Source: Nitrospira sp.
Lineage (GTDB): Bacteria; Nitrospirota; Nitrospiria; Nitrospirales; Nitrospiraceae
Reading direction: 5' to 3'
Assembly (NCBI GenBank): GCA_024998685.1
Contig: JACOEH010000043.1
Span: 1 to 41,025 of the forward strand
Length of the DNA: 41,025 bases
The translations under genes and the position numbers were made by a program. This document shows positions 29,702 to 38,866 of this stretch, piece by piece. Each line of letters begins with the position of its first letter. Positions within the stretch are counted from its first letter, which is position 1. The notes under the pieces were generated by a model. The model saw nothing but the letters and a program-made list of their open reading frames with translations. It did no database searches and was not told the DNA's origin.

Positions 29702-31957
29702 ATGAACCATCTATCTCCAAGCGCCATCATCGCTGACACCAAATCAGGCTTGGTGGTGTTCTTTGTGGCATTGCCTCTATGCCTTGGGATTGCCCTGGCC
29801 TCCGGCGCTCCGCTGCTGTCGGGGTTACTGGCCGGAATTGTCGGCGGTATCTTGGTAGGGCTCTTCAGTGGGTCGCACACCAGCGTCAGTGGTCCCGCCG
29901 CTGGGTTATCGGCAGTCGTGGCCGCTCAAATCCTCTCGCTTGGATCATTTTCAGCGTTTCTGATGGCCTTGATTCTTGCCGGGATGATTCAAATCGGCCT
30001 CGGTGTCGCTAAAGGAGGGCTCATCTCCGAATTCTTTCCAACCAGCGTAATCAAGGGTCTGTTAGCAGCCATCGGGGTAATTATCATCTTGAAGCAAATT
30101 CCCCATCTTATCGGACATGATTCCGACCCGGAAGGTGAAATGTCCTTCATCCAACCGGACTTTGAGACGACATTCTCCGAACTCATTCGTATGTTCGGGG
30201 ACTTTCAACTAGGGGCGGCAATGGTCGGTCTGACCTCTATTGCTCTGCTCGTGCTCTGGGATAACTGGAAGCCGCTGAAAACGTCTCTCTTTCCCGCTCC
30301 TGTCGCGGTGGTATTGTTCGGCATCGGAGCGGGATTGTGGTTCAAGCAACTTGGCGAGCCGTGGCTCATCAAGCCGAGCCATCTGGTTCAGGTGCCCGTG
30401 GCGAATGATTTGCGAGAGCTGTTTGGCCTCTTCCCACGACCGGACTTCTCGCAGTGGACGAATCCGGCGCTCTATACCGCTGCGATTACCCTTGCCATCG
30501 TGGCATCTCTTGAAACTTTACTGAATTTAAAGGCAGTCGATAGACTTGACCCACAGCAACGGACTTCACCGCCGAGTCAGGAACTCTTGGCGCAAGGGAT
30601 CGGGAATGTTGCGAGTGGATTGGTTGGAGGACTCCCGATTACATCTGTGATCATTCGCGGCTCGGTGAACGTCAACGCGGGTGGCCGGACAAAATTGGCC
30701 ACCATCATTCATGGCACATTGCTCCTCGTGAGTGTTCCGCTCATTCCAACCTGGCTCAACACCATCCCGTTATCCGCTCTCGCAGCTATCTTGCTGATGA
30801 CCGGCATCAAACTGGCCAGCCCGTCGCTGGTAAGACAAATGTGGAGCGAGGGGCGCTACCAATTTATTCCGTTTGCGGTAACCGTGACGGCTATCGTGTT
30901 CACCGATCTCTTGATCGGTATCGTGATCGGGCTCGCCGTGGCCATCGGTTTCATCCTCAACAGCAATATGCGACGTCCGGTGCGACGCTTTGTCGAAAAG
31001 CATCTTGGCGCCGATGTAGTCCATATCGAACTCGCCAATCAAGTGAGTTTCCTGAATCGTGCCACCCTTTCTAAAGTACTGAATGAAGTGCCGCGCCATG
31101 GGCATATCCTCCTTGACGCACGCAACACGGACTATATCGACCCGGACATATTAGGCATGATCCGAGATTTCAAGGAACAAACCGCGCCGGCCCATGGTGT
31201 TGAAGTGAGCCTCGTCGGATTTCGGAATGAGTACAATTTCGAGGACCAGATTCAATATGTGGATTATTCGACCCATGAACTCCAAGACTCCATCACTCCA
31301 GGCCAAGTTCTGCAAATTCTGACGGATGGCCATAAACGGGCTCGAACCGGGCGGCGCCTCACTCGAGACTTCAGTCGTCAAGTCCGCGCGACCGCCAACG
31401 CACAACACCCGTTGGCCGTGACGCTCAGTTGCATCGATTCCCGCACACCCGTTGAATTGATCTTCGATCTCGGTATGGGGGATATTTTTAGTATCCGTGT
31501 GGCCGGTAATATTATCAGTCGTAAGGTACTGGCCAGTGCGGAATATGGCTGCGCGGTGGCTGGGGCAAGACTTATTGTCGTGATAGGACACACCAAATGC
31601 GGGGCCGTATCCGCTGCCGTCAACCTCCTGGGGGCGACTCAAACAGCGGCTGAGGCGACGGGTTGTCAACATCTTGATTCCATAGTTAACGAGATTCAGC
31701 GATCGGTTGAGGTGATGACGTGTCCGACTACCAGTGAAGCGCTCTCTCGCGAAAGAGCATCGATCGTAGATGCTATAGCCAAGCAAAACGTTTTGCGGGT
31801 TGTTCAACAGATACGTAGGCAGAGTCAGACACTCGACAACTTGGCCAGAGAGCGGCGCATCGCGATTGTCGGGGCGATGTATGATGTCGCCACTGGAGAT
31901 ATCGAGTTCCTGGTTGAAGACAGACTGGATGAAGTGGTACTGCCGAAAATCGGGTGA
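29702..31957 (+). CDS. SulP transporter fused to STAS and beta-carbonic anhydrase
   Basis: The 751-aa fusion has three parts. Residues about 1–420 form a SulP/SLC26 anion transporter (GLVVFFVALPLCLGIALASG, SVSGPAAGLSAVV, GLPITSVIIRGSVNVNAGGRT). Residues about 435–535 form a STAS domain. From about 550 a beta-carbonic anhydrase follows with zinc ligands C577 and D579/R581 (CIDSR), H630 and C633 (HTKCGAV). Such fusions are thought to couple bicarbonate movement to CO2/HCO3- interconversion at the inner membrane. All metal ligands are present, so the enzyme should be active. I use the ATG at 29702; a TTG two codons earlier is possible. It is flanked by QMLG paralogues on both sides. Confidence 0.92.
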   Translation: MNHLSPSAIIADTKSGLVVFFVALPLCLGIALASGAPLLSGLLAGIVGGILVGLFSGSHTSVSGPAAGLSAVVAAQILSLGSFSAFLMALILAGMIQIGLGVAKGGLISEFFPTSVIKGLLAAIGVIIILKQIPHLIGHDSDPEGEMSFIQPDFETTFSELIRMFGDFQLGAAMVGLTSIALLVLWDNWKPLKTSLFPAPVAVVLFGIGAGLWFKQLGEPWLIKPSHLVQVPVANDLRELFGLFPRPDFSQWTNPALYTAAITLAIVASLETLLNLKAVDRLDPQQRTSPPSQELLAQGIGNVASGLVGGLPITSVIIRGSVNVNAGGRTKLATIIHGTLLLVSVPLIPTWLNTIPLSALAAILLMTGIKLASPSLVRQMWSEGRYQFIPFAVTVTAIVFTDLLIGIVIGLAVAIGFILNSNMRRPVRRFVEKHLGADVVHIELANQVSFLNRATLSKVLNEVPRHGHILLDARNTDYIDPDILGMIRDFKEQTAPAHGVEVSLVGFRNEYNFEDQIQYVDYSTHELQDSITPGQVLQILTDGHKRARTGRRLTRDFSRQVRATANAQHPLAVTLSCIDSRTPVELIFDLGMGDIFSIRVAGNIISRKVLASAEYGCAVAGARLIVVIGHTKCGAVSAAVNLLGATQTAAEATGCQHLDSIVNEIQRSVEVMTCPTTSEALSRERASIVDAIAKQNVLRVVQQIRRQSQTLDNLARERRIAIVGAMYDVATGDIEFLVEDRLDEVVLPKIG

Positions 31958-32076
31958 TTATGGCTTCTTGACCAGATCACCTGAATCTGCCTCCAGAGAC
32001 ATAGCTGGCCACAAAGTGTTCCTCCGTCGTTGCTCACGAAAATGACAGAGTGGTTCTCCTATGATAGGATACTATT

Positions 32077-32418
32077 ATGAATCGGATCGACCGGGGGTCA
32101 TTAGGCGCTTTCTACTGTGCAACAGGTCTGACATGCTTTGTAGTGCTGCTCTGCATCTGCATCATCACCCAGATGCTGGGCTCACCCGTCACGCTTTTTG
32201 GCATCTTGAGTTCGGATGTTCTCGCCGAATCGGACCCCATTTCCGAGGACTTCTCGGCTCTTTCATCATCGCCTGAACCGGAAAGGCCTCTTTTATCGCA
32301 CGCACTCACAGAGTTCCGTTCCATACGCCATCTTCCTCTAGTCCTCATCTCGGTATTCCGTCCCCCGTCCGCCGAGTCTGATCTTCTCAGCAGCACCATC
32401 GCACGAAGCGACTTCTGA
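32077..32418 (+). CDS. QMLG-family small membrane/exported protein, paralogue 3
   Basis: The 113-aa paralogue has hydrophobic helix CFVVLLCICII, then TQMLGSPVTLFGILSS, LAESDPISEDFSALSSSPEP and a C-terminal HLPLVLISVFRPP. Compared with its relatives it carries two extra residues before SEDFS and a longer C-terminal tail. AGGA lies about eight bases before the ATG. It is located 119 bases after the SulP–carbonic anhydrase gene on the same strand. The spread of three copies around that transporter suggests association with it. Confidence 0.65.
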   Translation: MNRIDRGSLGAFYCATGLTCFVVLLCICIITQMLGSPVTLFGILSSDVLAESDPISEDFSALSSSPEPERPLLSHALTEFRSIRHLPLVLISVFRPPSAESDLLSSTIARSDF

Positions 32419-32550
32419 CATCTGTGTGGCGGTGCAGCAAGGCTTTATCTGATCGGTGCAACGAAGTTTGTCTGAGTGTCTCAGCGAACATCTAGTTGGT
32501 TTATTGATGTCACGAACAGTCGACATCGGTGTCATAAGAGAGAGGGATTT

Positions 32551-33159
32551 ATGAACTATCCAATTCTTCGTCGCAGTATGGTTCTTGTGGGTATCATGGT
32601 TTCGGCTCACTTCGCATTCGGTTGCAGCAGTATCGTCTCGCCTGTGCCGCATTCGGAGCTCATAACGACGGATAAGAATCACGGATTACTCGTCGGAACT
32701 ATTCATTTGACTCACGCGAGAAGATCTACGCCGCCTGATTCCAAGTGGTCGGGGGAGATGAAATGGTGGGTTGAAGAGCAAACGAGCGGATCGCGCATTT
32801 TGATCAAACATCTTCCGCTCGATGGCCCATTTGTGTTGAAGCTTCCTCCTGGGTCATATCGAGTCACGGACATCACGCTTACAAGCGTTCGGGGACTCTG
32901 GCATACCGTACTTCCGACTACATTTAATATTGAGCCAGAATCGTGTACCGCCCTTGGGACATGGGAGCTTGAGATGCAAACAGGTTTTTTCACGGGCTGG
33001 ATGACCCGGCACGTTTCTCATGAAGAGAGGATCACCCACGATGCGATTGAAAGGGCTTTCGGAGCAGAGGGGTGTCCCACCCTCGTTGCTCCTCTTGAAT
33101 CGCCCGTGAAGAGTTTGGTTAAGCTGAACTTTCGTACACGAGGCTCTTATCCACACTAA
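32551..33159 (+). CDS. Probable lipoprotein of unknown function
   Basis: The 202-aa protein begins MNYPILRRSMVLVGIMVS and its hydrophobic signal ends in AFGCSS, an acceptable lipobox with the Cys at about residue 25. The mature part looks all-beta (GLLVGTIHLTHA, SRILIKHLPLDGPFVLKLPPGSY, RVTDITLT), resembling a PEGA/carboxypeptidase-regulatory-like sandwich, but the match is weak. The ATG at 32551 has AGAGAGGG just upstream; a longer frame starting at 32476 adds unrelated residues. It follows paralogue 3. Confidence 0.65.
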   Translation: MNYPILRRSMVLVGIMVSAHFAFGCSSIVSPVPHSELITTDKNHGLLVGTIHLTHARRSTPPDSKWSGEMKWWVEEQTSGSRILIKHLPLDGPFVLKLPPGSYRVTDITLTSVRGLWHTVLPTTFNIEPESCTALGTWELEMQTGFFTGWMTRHVSHEERITHDAIERAFGAEGCPTLVAPLESPVKSLVKLNFRTRGSYPH

Positions 33160-33183
33160 GGCCAACCAAGGCGCTTGTGTCCA

Positions 33184-33217
33184 CATCGCCGGCTCAGGGT
33201 CGTTCTGACCGGCGATG
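33184..33217. terminator. Hairpin between convergent genes
   Basis: CATCGCCGG (33184–33192), one unpaired base and TCAG pair with CTGA plus CCGGCGATG (33205–33217), giving a 13-bp GC-rich stem with one bulge. It lies between the lipoprotein and MATE genes. No T-run follows on either strand, so termination is only plausible. Confidence 0.35.
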
Positions 33218-33331
33218 CCGATCAGGGTGGTCGACCGAACGAGATCCGGCGATCTGCCGATTGGATTATAGATCAAACTCCCGGCGAGCCGGCTTCGCCT
33301 GAGATGCCGGAGCTTGCAGATGCGGTGGATT

Positions 33332-34657
33332 TCATCGAATGACCTGAATCTGTCGCCATCGTTCCGATTGATATCGCCAGAGTAACAACCCCATCCGCAC
33401 TGTCCAGTCAGCGATCATCGCTGTCCAGATATAGAAGACGGACTGGCGCATCCAGAGGGCGGCGATCAGTGCCAACGGGACGCGGACGCCCCACATGCCG
33501 ATCATCGTGGCGCCCATAATGAAGCGTGTGTCGCCGGCGCCGCGGAGCGATCCAGCCAGGACCATGGTGAGCGCCAGCGGGACTTGCAATACGGCGACGA
33601 TTTTTAAAAACATCGTTCCGAGTTCGATCACGGCTTCATCGGTTGTGAACACACGAAGCAACGTATGGGGGAAGAAGAAAAAGAAGAGACCCATACCGGC
33701 CATGATCACAATGGCCAGTCGGTTGGCTTCCCAGTTTTCCAGTTTCGCTCTGGTATACTTGCCGGCTCCGATGCTTTGCCCCACCATGGTGGCGGCAGCA
33801 ATGGCAAATCCATAGCCAGGCAGGAAGGAGAAAGATTCAATCGATAACCCGACTTGATGCGCGGCATAGGCCACGGTGCCATAAAGGAGGACGAGTTTGG
33901 TGTAGATAAAGATGCCGGCCTGTTGAATGATCCGTTCGCCGGATACCGACGCTCCCACCTCCCAGATCGATCGAATCAAGTCGAGGCGCAGCATGGACGA
34001 CTCTTTCAGAATGGGGCGACAACGCAGCAAGAGATAGAGCATCCCTGACGCTTCGGCGAGTCCGACAGCGATGGCCGCTCCCTTGAGGCCCAAATGAGGA
34101 GCTCCCCATTGTCCGTAGATGAGGGGGTAGGCAAGGCATATATGGAGGAGATTGACGCCGATCAGACCGTACATGGGGGTTTTCGTGTCGCCTGTGCCTT
34201 GGAGGATGGACGACAAGACTTGGATGAGTACGGTACAGGGAATCACAAGGAAGATGACCGTCGAATAGGGAAGGGCGAGCTCAATGACGGCGGATTCTGC
34301 GCCGAGTTGCTGCATGACGAACTGATTGCCGGCTATCCCAAGGCCGGCCAACACGAGCGATACGCAGATCGAAAGCCATAAAAAGTGACGGGCCGCTTCT
34401 CCCGCGTCTTGTCGGCGCCGCGCTCCCCATAACTGGGCGACAATCACATTCGTTCCAACCGAAATTCCCGAGACCAAGGTCGTTGCCACGAAAGCCAACA
34501 GTTGACCGAGGCCGACCGCTGCGATTGAAGTGGCTCCCAGCCCGCCGACCAAGAGGACCGCGACAATGCCTTCTGCCCGCTGGAGAAACGTGGTGAGAGT
34601 GACGGGTAGCGCCAGGATCATCACGGACCGCCTGATCTGGATGACAGCGTTGCTCAT
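33332..34657 (-). CDS. MATE-family multidrug/sodium antiporter
   Basis: The 441-aa integral membrane protein has about 12 spans in two homologous halves, as in MATE (NorM/DinF) exporters that expel cationic drugs in exchange for Na+ or H+. Family-like segments are the N-terminal IRRSVMILALPVTLTTFLQR, SVGTNVIVAQLWGARR, IQVLSSILQGTGDTKTPM and, in the second half, ATMVGQSIGAGKYTRAK and MVLAGSLRGAGDTRFIM. The start ATG lacks a ribosome-binding site, but a TAGGAT box on the minus strand (34666–34671) lies eight bases upstream, consistent with a leaderless mRNA. It is divergent from the nuclease gene. Confidence 0.92.
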   Translation of the reverse strand: MSNAVIQIRRSVMILALPVTLTTFLQRAEGIVAVLLVGGLGATSIAAVGLGQLLAFVATTLVSGISVGTNVIVAQLWGARRRQDAGEAARHFLWLSICVSLVLAGLGIAGNQFVMQQLGAESAVIELALPYSTVIFLVIPCTVLIQVLSSILQGTGDTKTPMYGLIGVNLLHICLAYPLIYGQWGAPHLGLKGAAIAVGLAEASGMLYLLLRCRPILKESSMLRLDLIRSIWEVGASVSGERIIQQAGIFIYTKLVLLYGTVAYAAHQVGLSIESFSFLPGYGFAIAAATMVGQSIGAGKYTRAKLENWEANRLAIVIMAGMGLFFFFFPHTLLRVFTTDEAVIELGTMFLKIVAVLQVPLALTMVLAGSLRGAGDTRFIMGATMIGMWGVRVPLALIAALWMRQSVFYIWTAMIADWTVRMGLLLWRYQSERWRQIQVIR

Positions 34658-34730
34658 GGGGCGCTATCCTAACAGAGTTTCTTCTTGCACCATGTGAGAA
34701 ATCATTGACTGTACCGTGGACTGTATGACG

Positions 34731-36251
34731 ATGGCTGACGCTCACAAGGGATTTCCCACGACATCCGCACTACCCCGCCTATCGAAATCGAAATTTCTCT
34801 CGGGATTGCAATGTCACAGGCGGCTCTATCTGGAAATTCATCAACCCACCTTGGCAACTCCGCCGGATGCGTCGACACAGGCCATCCTGGACATGGGAAC
34901 GGAGATCGGAATCCTGGCGCAGCAACGCTTTCAGGGAGGGATATTGGTCAAAGCGGGATTCCGTCAGCGAGAAGCGGCAATCGCAGAGACCTCCGCTTTA
35001 CTGCAAGATTCCGGAATTCCCGCCATCTTCGAAGCCGCATTCGAGTACGAAGGCGTCTTTGTGCGCGTCGATATTTTAGAGCGCGTGCAAAATAGTGAGG
35101 GAAAATCGTCGTTGTGGCGTTTGATCGAGGTGAAGTCATCAACCAGAGTGAAAGATGTTCACCTGAATGACCTTTCCATACAAAGCCACATTCTACAAGG
35201 GGCAGGATTGAGGCTTGATGCGACTTGTCTGATGCATATCAACACGGGATACCTCCATCACGGCGGAGACATTGATCTGCGGGTGCTCTTCTCGATTGAA
35301 AACGTATCGGAAGCGGTGGCGGAGCGTCGAGGACGGGTACCGGAACGATTGGCTGCCATGAAGGCAATGTTGCTGAATGATGAGTCACCGGTGATCGAGC
35401 CCGGTCTTCAGTGCCATGCTCCCTATGAATGTCCCTTCTGGGCCCATTGCACAAAAGAGAAATCGCCACGCTGGATCTACCGTCTGCCGGGCAAGAAAGA
35501 GATCGTCGGTCAGCTTGTCCGACAGGGCATCATGACGATCGACGAAATCCCGGAGGAAACAATGCTGTCGGATGTACAACGAAAGGTCAAACACAACACC
35601 GAGTGGATTTCGTCGGAATTGGGTCACATCCTTCGCTCCGTAAGCTATCCCGTACACCATCTCGATGCGGAAACCGTCATGTTGGCGATGCCGCGATTTC
35701 CCGCTACCAGGCCCTATCAGTCACTTCCGGTTCAGTGGTCCAATCATATTGAACTCGCATCCGGTGAGGTCATGCACCAGGAGTTTCTTCACGATGAGGC
35801 GTCGGAGCCGCGCAGACGTTGGGCCGAAGCCTTGATCGAGTCTCTCGGCGAGAAGGGCAGCATCGTGGTGTATTCAGCCTACGAGGAGGCCATCATACGC
35901 CAACTCGCGGAGGCTTTTCCGGAGTTCAAATCTGCGTTCAACACGATTGTGAAGCGGTTGTGGGATCTGCTTCCGGTGATCAAGAATCATTATTATCATC
36001 CCGCCTTCAATGGATCGTATTCGATTAAGTCTGTGTTGCCGGCAGTGGTGCCGTCTCTTGGGTATGACGATCTCACGATTCAAGACGGAGGGCAGGCGGC
36101 GGCAGAATACTATCGGATGGTTTTTCTTGAAAGCGATTGGGTGGAACGAGATTCGATACGGCAGGCGCTGTTATGCTATTGCGCACGAGATACGTTGGCG
36201 ATGGTGGAACTGCGGAGAGTGTTGGGCGAAAAGGCTGAGCGCCATGTCTGA
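34731..36251 (+). CDS. Cas4-like PD-(D/E)XK nuclease fused to a DEDD-like exonuclease (DUF2779-type)
   Basis: The protein has two nuclease-like parts. The N-terminal half starts LSKSKFLSGLQCHRRLYLE and has VRVDILERV and LIEVKSS, the D…ExK signature of the PD-(D/E)XK fold, with cysteines CHAPYECPFWAHC that, with the early Cys, could bind an Fe–S cluster as in Cas4 and AddB. The C-terminal half (DUF2779-like) shows HLDAETV, VVYSAYEEAIIRQLA, LLPVIKNHYYHP and YCARDTLAMVE, matching a DnaQ-like DEDD exonuclease. No helicase or Cas genes are adjacent. The start is uncertain: ATG 34731 is used, with ATG 34725 and GTG 34716 in frame, none with a ribosome-binding site. Confidence 0.8.
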   Translation: MADAHKGFPTTSALPRLSKSKFLSGLQCHRRLYLEIHQPTLATPPDASTQAILDMGTEIGILAQQRFQGGILVKAGFRQREAAIAETSALLQDSGIPAIFEAAFEYEGVFVRVDILERVQNSEGKSSLWRLIEVKSSTRVKDVHLNDLSIQSHILQGAGLRLDATCLMHINTGYLHHGGDIDLRVLFSIENVSEAVAERRGRVPERLAAMKAMLLNDESPVIEPGLQCHAPYECPFWAHCTKEKSPRWIYRLPGKKEIVGQLVRQGIMTIDEIPEETMLSDVQRKVKHNTEWISSELGHILRSVSYPVHHLDAETVMLAMPRFPATRPYQSLPVQWSNHIELASGEVMHQEFLHDEASEPRRRWAEALIESLGEKGSIVVYSAYEEAIIRQLAEAFPEFKSAFNTIVKRLWDLLPVIKNHYYHPAFNGSYSIKSVLPAVVPSLGYDDLTIQDGGQAAAEYYRMVFLESDWVERDSIRQALLCYCARDTLAMVELRRVLGEKAERHV

Positions 36252-36322
36252 GATGTAGACAAGAATGAGACAAAACCGCTGCAGGTTTTTATCCCGTCGC
36301 CACGGTACGAGCAAGCTTGGGG

Positions 36323-36412
<90 letters not shown>

Positions 36413-36560
36413 GTTATGGCAGATCGTCGGCTGGTTTGATTATCGAGCAGGTGAGGACAACATGCTCGATGAGTGCGCCGAGCTTACCGTGGTCGATGCA
36501 GTTTTGCAATGGCCTCACGTGACTCTACGAGACTTGGCTTCAAGCAGAAAACGTGTACGG

Positions 36561-37748
36561 TTACACAGTGGAAGAGGGAAATGACAACTCGGTCAACTCC
36601 GCGCTTTCCACTCCTCGTTTTACCAAGGTGGAGACATCGAGCTGGCGTTCGACTTTTTTCACATCATCAAGACGAGTTTTCGTGCTTGGATGGGGAGGCA
36701 CAAATAGTTTGCAACAGTCCTGGTCCGGCTCTATTGACGTCTCATAGGTACCAAGGCATCTGGCTTCGTCGACGATCTCGCGTTTGTCCATACCGATCAA
36801 TGGCCGGAGGATCGGCAGTTCCGCTGCCTCTTCAATCACACACAAATTCTGAGGTGTTTGTGAGGCGACTTGACCTAGGCTATCGCCGGTCACTAAGGCC
36901 CAGCACTGCTCTTTTCTCGCTAACTCCTCGGCGATTCGGATCATCATCCGTCTGTACAGTACGATGCGGAACGGGGTCGGTACGTTCAGGATGATCTCTC
37001 GCTGGATTTCCCCAAAAGGAATCACATAGAGACGTGAATCGTATTGAAAGGTCGTGAGATGCCGTACAAGTTCATGAACCTTTTCCTCCGAGGCACGGCT
37101 GACCAACGGCCGCCCCGAAAAGTGAATGAAAGAAGCAAGGCAGCCGCGCTTTATTATGCGATAGGCGGCCACGGGTGAGTCGATTCCCCCAGAAATCAGG
37201 CAGGCGATCCTTCCACTCACGCCGACCGGCATGCCGCCGGGACCTTCGACCTTTTCCACCGAGCAAAACGCCTCTTTCGAGAGGAGTTCGGCATAAACGG
37301 TCAAGTCAGGATTCTTCAAGCTGACTTTCTTTCCGGTTCTGCCACAGACTGCCGCACCGAGCGCTTTTTCTATATCCATTGAAGTCAACGTCAGGCGCTT
37401 GTCGGCCCGTCTGGCTGTGACCCTGAATGTGGTAAAGGATTGCGATTCAATCTCTTCGAGGACGGCCGTTGTGATCGCATCCAGGTTGGGAGCAGCTAAT
37501 TCGAGGGGAACCACACGGCCGAGTAAAAAGTTGGCGATCCCGCATACACGCTTGAGTCGGTCTTGGACCACCTCAAGGGAAACTTCGGAGGGAAGCCGGA
37601 TGCGGATTCGACTGTGGAGATTCTCAACCTGCCGGACTCCGACATTCTTGAGAGCGGTTCGAATATTCTTAATGAGGCATTGCTCGAAGTAGTTTCGATT
37701 GTGTCCTTTAAGAGCAAGTTCATGATAATGGACGATGACGCACCTCAT
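36561..37748 (-). CDS. thiI: tRNA 4-thiouridine synthase ThiI
   Basis: The 395-aa enzyme adenylates U8 of tRNA for thiolation and, in many bacteria, supplies sulfur for the thiazole of thiamine. Domains are an NFLD/THUMP RNA-binding region (about 1–165, with ELALKGHNRNYFE) and a PP-loop ATPase (CLISGGIDSPVAAYRI, about 183–198). A conserved DCCKLFVPPHPSTK follows near the C-terminus. It lacks the C-terminal rhodanese domain of the E. coli enzyme, so it is the shorter Bacillus/archaeal type that needs another sulfur donor. It sits 96 nt after trxB on the same strand and upstream of tRNA-Ser, a potential substrate class. Confidence 0.95.
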   Translation of the reverse strand: MRCVIVHYHELALKGHNRNYFEQCLIKNIRTALKNVGVRQVENLHSRIRIRLPSEVSLEVVQDRLKRVCGIANFLLGRVVPLELAAPNLDAITTAVLEEIESQSFTTFRVTARRADKRLTLTSMDIEKALGAAVCGRTGKKVSLKNPDLTVYAELLSKEAFCSVEKVEGPGGMPVGVSGRIACLISGGIDSPVAAYRIIKRGCLASFIHFSGRPLVSRASEEKVHELVRHLTTFQYDSRLYVIPFGEIQREIILNVPTPFRIVLYRRMMIRIAEELARKEQCWALVTGDSLGQVASQTPQNLCVIEEAAELPILRPLIGMDKREIVDEARCLGTYETSIEPDQDCCKLFVPPHPSTKTRLDDVKKVERQLDVSTLVKRGVESAELTELSFPSSTV

Positions 37749-37844
37749 ACCGTGCGTTGCTCGTCGCCCGTGGAGCGTGAGGCGCAGGCAAGAGGGGATG
37801 GGAGTCTTATTTTCGTCAGCGAGATGCGATTCATGAGGAACGAT

Positions 37845-38765
37845 TCACGCGCCGAGCGCTTCAAGAAAACGTTCGGCGTCGATTGCAGCCATGCAGCCGG
37901 TACCGGCTGCGGTAACGGCTTGGCGATAATGAGGATCTTGCACATCCCCGGCTGCAAATACACCGGGAACATTAGTGGCTGTTCCATGATTCGTCAGGAG
38001 ATAACCGGCGCCATCTATTCCCAACTGACCGGTGAAGAGCGCGGTGTTTGGGTGGTGACCGATCGCCAAAAAGAATCCGGCACAGGGCAAGTCCCAGACT
38101 TTTCCGGTGACGACATTTCTGATGCGGACACCGGTCACGACATCCTGTCCAAGCACATCTTCGATGATACTGTTCCAGACAAAGGCGATTTTTTCATTTT
38201 TCATGGCCCGGTCTTGCATGATTTTGGAAGCTCGCAGCTTGTCGCGACGATGAACAATCGACACTTTAGTGGCGAACTTGGTGAGAAACGTCGCTTCCTC
38301 CATCGCACTGTCCCCGCCGCCTACGACAACCAGTTCCTTGCCTTTGAAGAAAAATCCATCGCAGGTCGCGCAGCTTGAAACACCATGGCCCCATAATCGT
38401 TTTTCGTTCGAGAGACCGAGTGTCATCGGAGACGCGCCGGTCGCGATGATCAAACTCTTGGTTGCAAGGGATTCCTCCCCATCCACAATGACTGTAAAAG
38501 GCCAAGACCGGAGATCCACCGAGGTGGCGTCGCCGGTTTTGAAGACCGTTCCGAACCGCTCAGCTTGAAATCGCATCTCCTTCATCAATTCCGGTCCCAT
38601 GATGCCCTTTGCGAAACCGGGGTAGTTTTCAACTTCCGTGGTCGTCGTGAGTTGACCGCCTGCTTGCCAACCTTCGATCAGGAGAGGAGCGAGATTTGCG
38701 CGAGCAGCATACATGGCCGCGGTGAGCCCGGCCGGTCCCGATCCGATGATAACGACATTGTGCAT
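37845..38765 (-). CDS. trxB: Thioredoxin reductase TrxB
   Basis: The 306-aa FAD-dependent enzyme reduces thioredoxin with NADPH. It has the N-terminal FAD site IIGSGPAGLTAAMYAARA (6–23), the redox-active CATC in SSCATCDGFFF (about 134–137), the NADPH site VVVGGGDSAMEEA, and the C-terminal FAD motif GVFAAGDVQDPHYRQAVTAAG. The length is that of the low-molecular-weight bacterial type. A short heptad repeat lies just upstream. Confidence 0.96.
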   Translation of the reverse strand: MHNVVIIGSGPAGLTAAMYAARANLAPLLIEGWQAGGQLTTTTEVENYPGFAKGIMGPELMKEMRFQAERFGTVFKTGDATSVDLRSWPFTVIVDGEESLATKSLIIATGASPMTLGLSNEKRLWGHGVSSCATCDGFFFKGKELVVVGGGDSAMEEATFLTKFATKVSIVHRRDKLRASKIMQDRAMKNEKIAFVWNSIIEDVLGQDVVTGVRIRNVVTGKVWDLPCAGFFLAIGHHPNTALFTGQLGIDGAGYLLTNHGTATNVPGVFAAGDVQDPHYRQAVTAAGTGCMAAIDAERFLEALGA

Positions 38766-38787
38766 GTCGGTTTGACTCTAGCACAGC

Positions 38788-38808
38788 GTGAAGGCTGAAA
38801 GTAGAAGG
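38788..38808 (+). repeat. Short heptad repeat
   Basis: GTGAAGG, CTGAAAG and TAGAAGG in tandem, in the gap between trxB and coaE. Sequence and phase resemble the array at 1529–1570. Confidence 0.5.
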
Positions 38809-38866
38809 TTATCAGCCCGCATTAGAGCGTAAACAGGAAAAGCCCCTTGACGCATAAGAACGCCGG

